Assembly: GCA_964458125.1 (NCBI GenBank)
Contig: CAYWHE010000230.1
Coordinates: 1-6,165 of the forward strand
DNA: 6,165 nt
Origin: CAYWHE01 sp964458125
Lineage (GTDB): Bacteria; Bacteroidota; Bacteroidia; AKYH767-A; OLB10
Reading direction: 5' to 3'
In this document: positions 5,868 through 6,165 of the stretch, piece by piece
How positions within the stretch are numbered: the stretch's first letter is position 1
Layout: each line of letters starts with the position of its first letter
The notes under the pieces: generated by a model
The model's database searches: none
What the model saw: the letters and a program-made list of their open reading frames with translations, nothing else
What the model was told of the DNA's origin: nothing
Position numbers and translations under genes: made by a program

Positions 5868-6165
5868 ATGACTGCAGCTATCCGCACCGAACTGCTAAAG
5901 ATTGTCTCCAGGCCAAGAAGTTATATCGGTTTCATCGCCATCACGGTTATCGTTGCCATCATTCACCTGGCCATGTACCTGGATGGCGAAGCTTACCTTG
6001 GATTTATCACGCAGGGATTTGAACAATCCTTTTTAATGGAAGGAAAAATCCTGAACGGCAACCTGGTTTGTTTCATCATCCTCCAAACACTGATTTTACA
6101 GATTCCCCTGCTCGTTGCTCTGGTTACCGGGGATCTGGTTTCCGGGGAAGCGGCGTCCGGAACCA
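5868..6165 (+). CDS. ABC-2 type transporter permease, N-terminal 99 residues (cut by window edge)
   Basis: The ATG immediately follows the TAA of the ATPase gene (stop 5865-5867, start 5868-5870), so the two are almost certainly translationally coupled and form one transporter. The visible part begins with a short cytoplasmic amphipathic start (MTAAIRTELLKIVSRPRSY), then a first membrane segment at about residues 19-37 (IGFIAITVIVAIIHLAMYL), a polar loop (38-64), and a second membrane segment at about 65-86. It ends in GDLVSGEAASGT (88-99), matching the cytoplasmic motif after TM2 of ABC-2 permeases (commonly DxxxxExxxGT). The N-terminal layout of a cytoplasmic start, TM1, a polar loop and TM2 fits the family. 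The remaining membrane segments lie beyond the window, so length and completeness cannot be judged. Confidence 0.9.
   Translation, partial: MTAAIRTELLKIVSRPRSYIGFIAITVIVAIIHLAMYLDGEAYLGFITQGFEQSFLMEGKILNGNLVCFIILQTLILQIPLLVALVTGDLVSGEAASGT

Overview
This window looks like part of a chromosomal core region from a member of the Bacteroidota (Bacteroidetes). Three things point there. The DnaA has the linker and domain IV wording I associate with that phylum. The start codons lack Shine-Dalgarno sequences and follow A/T-rich leaders. Several intergenic regions carry matches to the Bacteroidetes sigma-factor -7 element TAnnTTTG. No mobile element, CRISPR array, rRNA or tRNA is visible. A finer placement (perhaps Chitinophagales or Sphingobacteriales) would be a guess.

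Layout, left to right. Positions 1-3568 hold four genes, all on the minus strand. Read in transcription order (right to left) they are: a lipoprotein carrying only the substrate-binding (C-terminal) domain of a UshA-type 5'-nucleotidase; a Tat-exported metallophosphatase carrying only the catalytic (N-terminal) domain, overlapping the first gene by 11 bp; a 105-bp, extremely A/T-rich spacer; dnaA; and a low-molecular-weight protein tyrosine phosphatase (LMW-PTP) cut by the left edge. A 118-bp divergent spacer follows. Next come a plus-strand hotdog-fold acyl-CoA thioesterase (3687-4103) and, convergent with it, a minus-strand YggS/PLPBP-family pyridoxal-phosphate homeostasis gene (4142-4807). 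A 145-bp divergent promoter region leads to an ABC-2 type exporter on the plus strand: the ATPase (4953-5867), followed with zero spacing by the permease (from 5868), which is cut by the right edge.

Functional reading. The two 5'-nucleotidase halves very probably act together outside the cytoplasm to dephosphorylate nucleotides or related phosphate esters. dnaA controls replication initiation. The ATPase and permease form one transporter of unknown substrate. The thioesterase and YggS are housekeeping enzymes with no evident link to their neighbours.

I found no convincing undescribed multi-gene system. The most interesting points are the split and order-reversed 5'-nucleotidase whose halves have different export signals, the palindromic A/T block before dnaA, and a probable leaderless GTG start for the yggS homologue.
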